Positions 19,407-21,291 of a DNA stretch of 21,291 nucleotides are shown here, piece after piece. This stretch comes from a virus. The DNA lies in the IMG/VR virus record IMGVR_UViG_3300006924_003609, positions 1-21,291 of that record; one strand, written 5' to 3'. Position 1 is the first letter of the stretch. Each line of letters begins with the position of its first letter. The notes below the pieces were generated by a model. It saw only the letters and a program-made list of their open reading frames with translations. It was not told where the DNA came from and searched no databases. The position numbers were made by a program, and so were the translations under genes.

Positions 19407-19738
19407 CTGATCCTAACGAGAATGTCAGTTTGCATTTGCGTATGCCTGCTTGGGTGAAGGAGCTTGTGGCTGAGGCTGCTGCTGCGGAGGGTATGGCGAT
19501 GGCACAGTATTGTGCTCATGTGTTAGCTGGGTGTGCTAGGGACACCATTGGCATTCCTGAACCCCCGCCTGCTGTGGCTGCGTTGCCGACTGTCTCGGAT
19601 GTGTTGCGCACATACATTGAGGGCAGCAAGATGATCGGGCCGTGTGGTAATGCGTGGCCCTGCGAGTACAGCGAAGAGGCTAGCAAGTTCATCGGTGACG
19701 CCGAGTTCTGCGGCTCGTGTAACGTGCGGGTTCATTAG
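19403..19738 (+). CDS. Ribbon-helix-helix-like protein with Cys-rich C-terminus, 111 aa
   Basis: GTG start overlapping the previous stop, with AGAGGA upstream. SLHLRMPAWVKELVAEAAAAEGMAMAQYCAHVL (about 9-41) resembles a ribbon-helix-helix strand and two helices. Cys81, Cys87, Cys103 and Cys106 (FCGSC) make a likely zinc site. The layout (RHH then cysteine knuckles) matches the gene at 18339, suggesting duplication. Copy 3 of the 14-bp repeat lies in the coding sequence at residues 45-50 (ARDTIG). Its TAG stop overlaps the stop of the convergent minus gene. Confidence 0.65.
   Translation: MTDPNENVSLHLRMPAWVKELVAEAAAAEGMAMAQYCAHVLAGCARDTIGIPEPPPAVAALPTVSDVLRTYIEGSKMIGPCGNAWPCEYSEEASKFIGDAEFCGSCNVRVH
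19537..19550 (+). repeat. TAGGGACACCATTG repeat, copy 3
   Basis: Identical to copies 1 and 2 but inside a coding region. A related site with one mismatch in the shared AGGGACACCATTGG core (AGGTACACCATTGG) is at 20304-20317. Confidence 0.82.
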
Positions 19739-20010
19739 TACCGTCCTGCTGGCGTATGTGACTGCTGAAGTTCGGTGATATCGCAGTCTTTGGGGAGTTC
19801 GTGGTCTCTGAGGATCATGAGTGGTCGCCCGTACTGTTGGTCCATGCGATGTTCGACTTCGTGGAATCGTCCATGAAAAATTACTTTGTTCTTTTCTGCG
19901 TCTACTAGACAGAAGTCGGAAGGCATTAGCCATTCGATGATCTGTTCGTATACGTACTTAACCCATCTGTAGAGGGTTAGGTATCTTGGTTCTCCTACAT
20001 GTTTAGCCAT
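19735..20010 (-). CDS. Hypothetical protein, 91 aa
   Basis: The start is the ATG at 20010 inside the 3' end of the previous gene; a longer frame upstream would lie within that gene. The 91-residue protein has an aromatic N-terminal helix (YLTLYRWVKYVYEQIIEWLM, about 10-29) and then mixed strands with several His residues. The function is unknown. Its stop codon shares bases with the stop of the convergent plus-strand gene, leaving no intergenic space. Confidence 0.6.
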   Translation of the reverse strand: MAKHVGEPRYLTLYRWVKYVYEQIIEWLMPSDFCLVDAEKNKVIFHGRFHEVEHRMDQQYGRPLMILRDHELPKDCDITELQQSHTPAGRY

Positions 20011-20351
20011 TCGTCCATTTCTTTCTGTCCGTCTTTCTCCTGATGATATAGTGCCACGAACGTTTCCACCTTGTCGGCGTTCCGAAAGATAAGAGTTATG
20101 TCGTTGTACTTCTTGTTGCGGGGGTTCCGCCCGTTGTGCCATTCGGATAGCGTACATCCGATGATAGCTTGACGGCATGTCTCTTCACCGTACAGCTTGA
20201 GAGCGGAGGCGATTTTCTTTTCCCGTGCCTCGTCTAGTTTAGTACCTTCAGTCCTGTTGCACGTGTTCTTCCAGAAGTCGAAGACTGCTTGTACAGTCTC
20301 CGCAGGTACACCATTGGTATCTTTTAGATTGAATAAGTTTTGTTCTTCCAC
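19995..20351 (-). CDS. Replication-protein C-terminal-domain-like protein, 118 aa
   Basis: The GTG at 20351 is chosen because GGAAGGAGG lies just upstream; the longer open frame to 20681 crosses a terminator and the VWA gene. VFDFWKNTCNR (23-33), TKLDEAREKKIASALKLYG (37-55), CRQAIIGCTLSEWHNGRN (59-76) and KKYNDITLIFRNADKVETFVALY (80-102) follow the pattern of the conserved C-terminal domain of phage DnaD/replication-initiation proteins. Here it stands alone. It may help load a helicase or bind DNA at an origin. Confidence 0.55.
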   Translation of the reverse strand: MEEQNLFNLKDTNGVPAETVQAVFDFWKNTCNRTEGTKLDEAREKKIASALKLYGEETCRQAIIGCTLSEWHNGRNPRNKKYNDITLIFRNADKVETFVALYHQEKDGQKEMDEWLNM

Positions 20352-20431
20352 TGTTCCTCCTTCCGATAATAGATTTGTAAGATAACATATTGTTTGAACG
20401 GTTTTCGTCGGGGTTAGCCGTTCAGAACGAC

Positions 20432-20470
20432 GGAAGGGCCGAGGGGAGAGAGGATTCCCCCGGCCCTTCC
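20432..20470 (-). terminator. Terminator downstream of the VWA gene
   Basis: A perfect 10-bp stem (GGAAGGGCCG and CGGCCCTTCC, 20432-20441 and 20461-20470) that extends with GGGG/CCCC inside. It lies 15 bases past the VWA stop on the minus strand. The T-run is weak (GTCGTTCT). The remaining gap, 20352-20431, holds a candidate -10 (TATTAT on the minus strand) for the next gene. Confidence 0.7.
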
Positions 20471-20484
20471 TGTCTGTGTGGGCA

Positions 20485-21291
20485 TCAGCGCTGCCGCAGG
20501 TACTCCTTCCATCGTGGCAGAACCTGTGGCTTGTAAGCCTGCCCACGCTGGAGACTCTGAAGGAAGGTAATCGCATCCTTTGGGGAGTACTCCATGTGAA
20601 CGTTGTTCTTCTGTGCGAGGATAGCGCACTCGGTCTCGTCAAAGACGGAGGAGCCTCCTCGTGGACGGTAGACCAACCCATCGGTCACCCAGATGACTGG
20701 GGACTTCCGGTTGATGCGTCGGGACACAGCGTATTCGATTGCTGGCATGTCGTTGCCGTTACCTCCACGGAACCGAGGCAGTTTGCCTGCCATCTTGCCC
20801 TTGTCTGCGAGGATGAAGGCGTTGTCTCCTTCGTAGCCTGTGGAGTATCCGATGACTGTGCATCCGGGTGCAGCTTCCATCATCTCTCGCACCTGATCCT
20901 TGGACAGTGACATGGAGCCGGAGCAGTCGATGAGTACGACACCGCCGCTGGACTTGACAAACTTGTCAAACACACGACGATCAGGGTCGGTGAGCATACG
21001 ATGCATCCGGCGAGGGTTGCGTCCCATGTTGGATGCCACTCGTTTGCGCCCGATAGCTCCAGGGATGGTAATGGTGAGCGGTAGGGCCTTGAGTCTCAAG
21101 GGAAGCCATTCACCGATGCCGTTCTTGTCGATGCCTCCGCCTAAAGCTTTGTTAGCTTTCTCTTGGATAGCCTTACGATCAATGGTCTGATCTTTGTCAG
21201 CGAGTTCTTTGGCTTCGCCGTCGTCTTGCAGTCCCTCGTTGGTGTCGCCACTGCTGCCTTTAGGGTTGCCGTCCTCGTCGGTCTCTTCGCC
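20485..21291 (-). CDS. VWA-domain protein (CobT-like), partial: 5' end beyond the window
   Basis: The frame is open from the right edge, so at least 268 residues and the start are missing; an in-frame TTG at 21099 is not the likely start. The N-terminal visible part is acidic and Gly/Asp-rich. Then comes a VWA domain with the MIDAS motif DCSGSM (preceded by GGVVLI), GNGNDMPAIEYAV and the strand VIWVTDGL. Such proteins bind a metal ion and usually pair with a MoxR/CobS-type AAA+ ATPase; a gene for one may lie to the right. The cellular target is unknown. A strong hairpin follows the stop. Confidence 0.75.
   Translation of the reverse strand, partial: GEETDEDGNPKGSSGDTNEGLQDDGEAKELADKDQTIDRKAIQEKANKALGGGIDKNGIGEWLPLRLKALPLTITIPGAIGRKRVASNMGRNPRRMHRMLTDPDRRVFDKFVKSSGGVVLIDCSGSMSLSKDQVREMMEAAPGCTVIGYSTGYEGDNAFILADKGKMAGKLPRFRGGNGNDMPAIEYAVSRRINRKSPVIWVTDGLVYRPRGGSSVFDETECAILAQKNNVHMEYSPKDAITFLQSLQRGQAYKPQVLPRWKEYLRQR

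Noticed and set aside
20352-20681. N-terminal extension of the replication-domain gene up to 20681
   Set aside because: It would cross a strong terminator hairpin and overlap the VWA gene; the GTG at 20351 has a good ribosome-binding site.
20476-20910. Plus-strand 144-aa frame across the VWA gene
   Set aside because: Antisense to a conserved VWA domain and begins within the region beside the terminator.

Overview
The window looks like part of the genome of a tailed phage (or a prophage of one) infecting an actinobacterium. A WhiB-family iron-sulfur regulator with four cysteines and a GVWAG motif at 17.2-17.6 kb points to Actinobacteria and their phages. Phage character is suggested by dense gene packing with ATGA/GTGA overlaps, many tiny genes, two tRNA genes side by side, a secreted lysozyme-like protein, several ribbon-helix-helix and zinc-ribbon proteins, a replication-protein C-terminal domain and a VWA protein. 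No capsid, tail, large terminase or polymerase gene is in the window, so the phage assignment is an inference. Base composition is intermediate.

Layout. (1) 1-190: a 12-bp tandem repeat followed by a promoter. (2) 197-9939, plus strand: a nearly gapless run of 15 genes. It has three small Fe(II)/2-oxoglutarate (2OG) oxygenases, a block of eight genes mostly of unknown function (including a glutathione-peroxidase-like protein without its catalytic cysteine and a possible methyltransferase), then four more oxygenases. (3) 12830-9906, minus strand: four further 2OG oxygenases converging on the plus-strand run. Eleven oxygenase genes therefore lie within about 12.6 kb, four of them clear paralogues. 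(4) 12.9-15.0 kb: thioredoxin, two small genes, a structured non-coding stretch, a secreted lysozyme-like protein, tRNA-Ser(UGA) and tRNA-Tyr(GUA). (5) 15.05-17.15 kb: ten very small plus-strand genes, including zinc-binding proteins, a possible nuclease-fold protein and three tiny single-pass membrane proteins. (6) 17.2-19.7 kb: WhiB, an HTH protein that may be a small terminase subunit, three ribbon-helix-helix proteins, a minus-strand microgene and copies of a 14-bp operator-like repeat. (7) 21.3-19.7 kb, minus strand: a VWA protein running off the edge, a replication-associated domain protein and a small unknown.

Three sequence-level patterns stand out. First, at least six genes have a sigma70-type promoter with a 17-bp spacer whose -10 box ends exactly six bases before the ATG, predicting leaderless mRNAs. 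Second, base skew of the plus strand flips abruptly near 17,360 from extremely C/A-rich to extremely G/T-rich, inside the whiB gene. Third, TAGGGACACCATTG recurs at 18.67, 19.15 and 19.54 kb, once overlapping a -35 box. The oxygenase island with its companion genes is the best candidate for an undescribed system: probably oxidative tailoring of a protein, peptide, nucleotide or host metabolite. The substrate cannot be read from the sequence.
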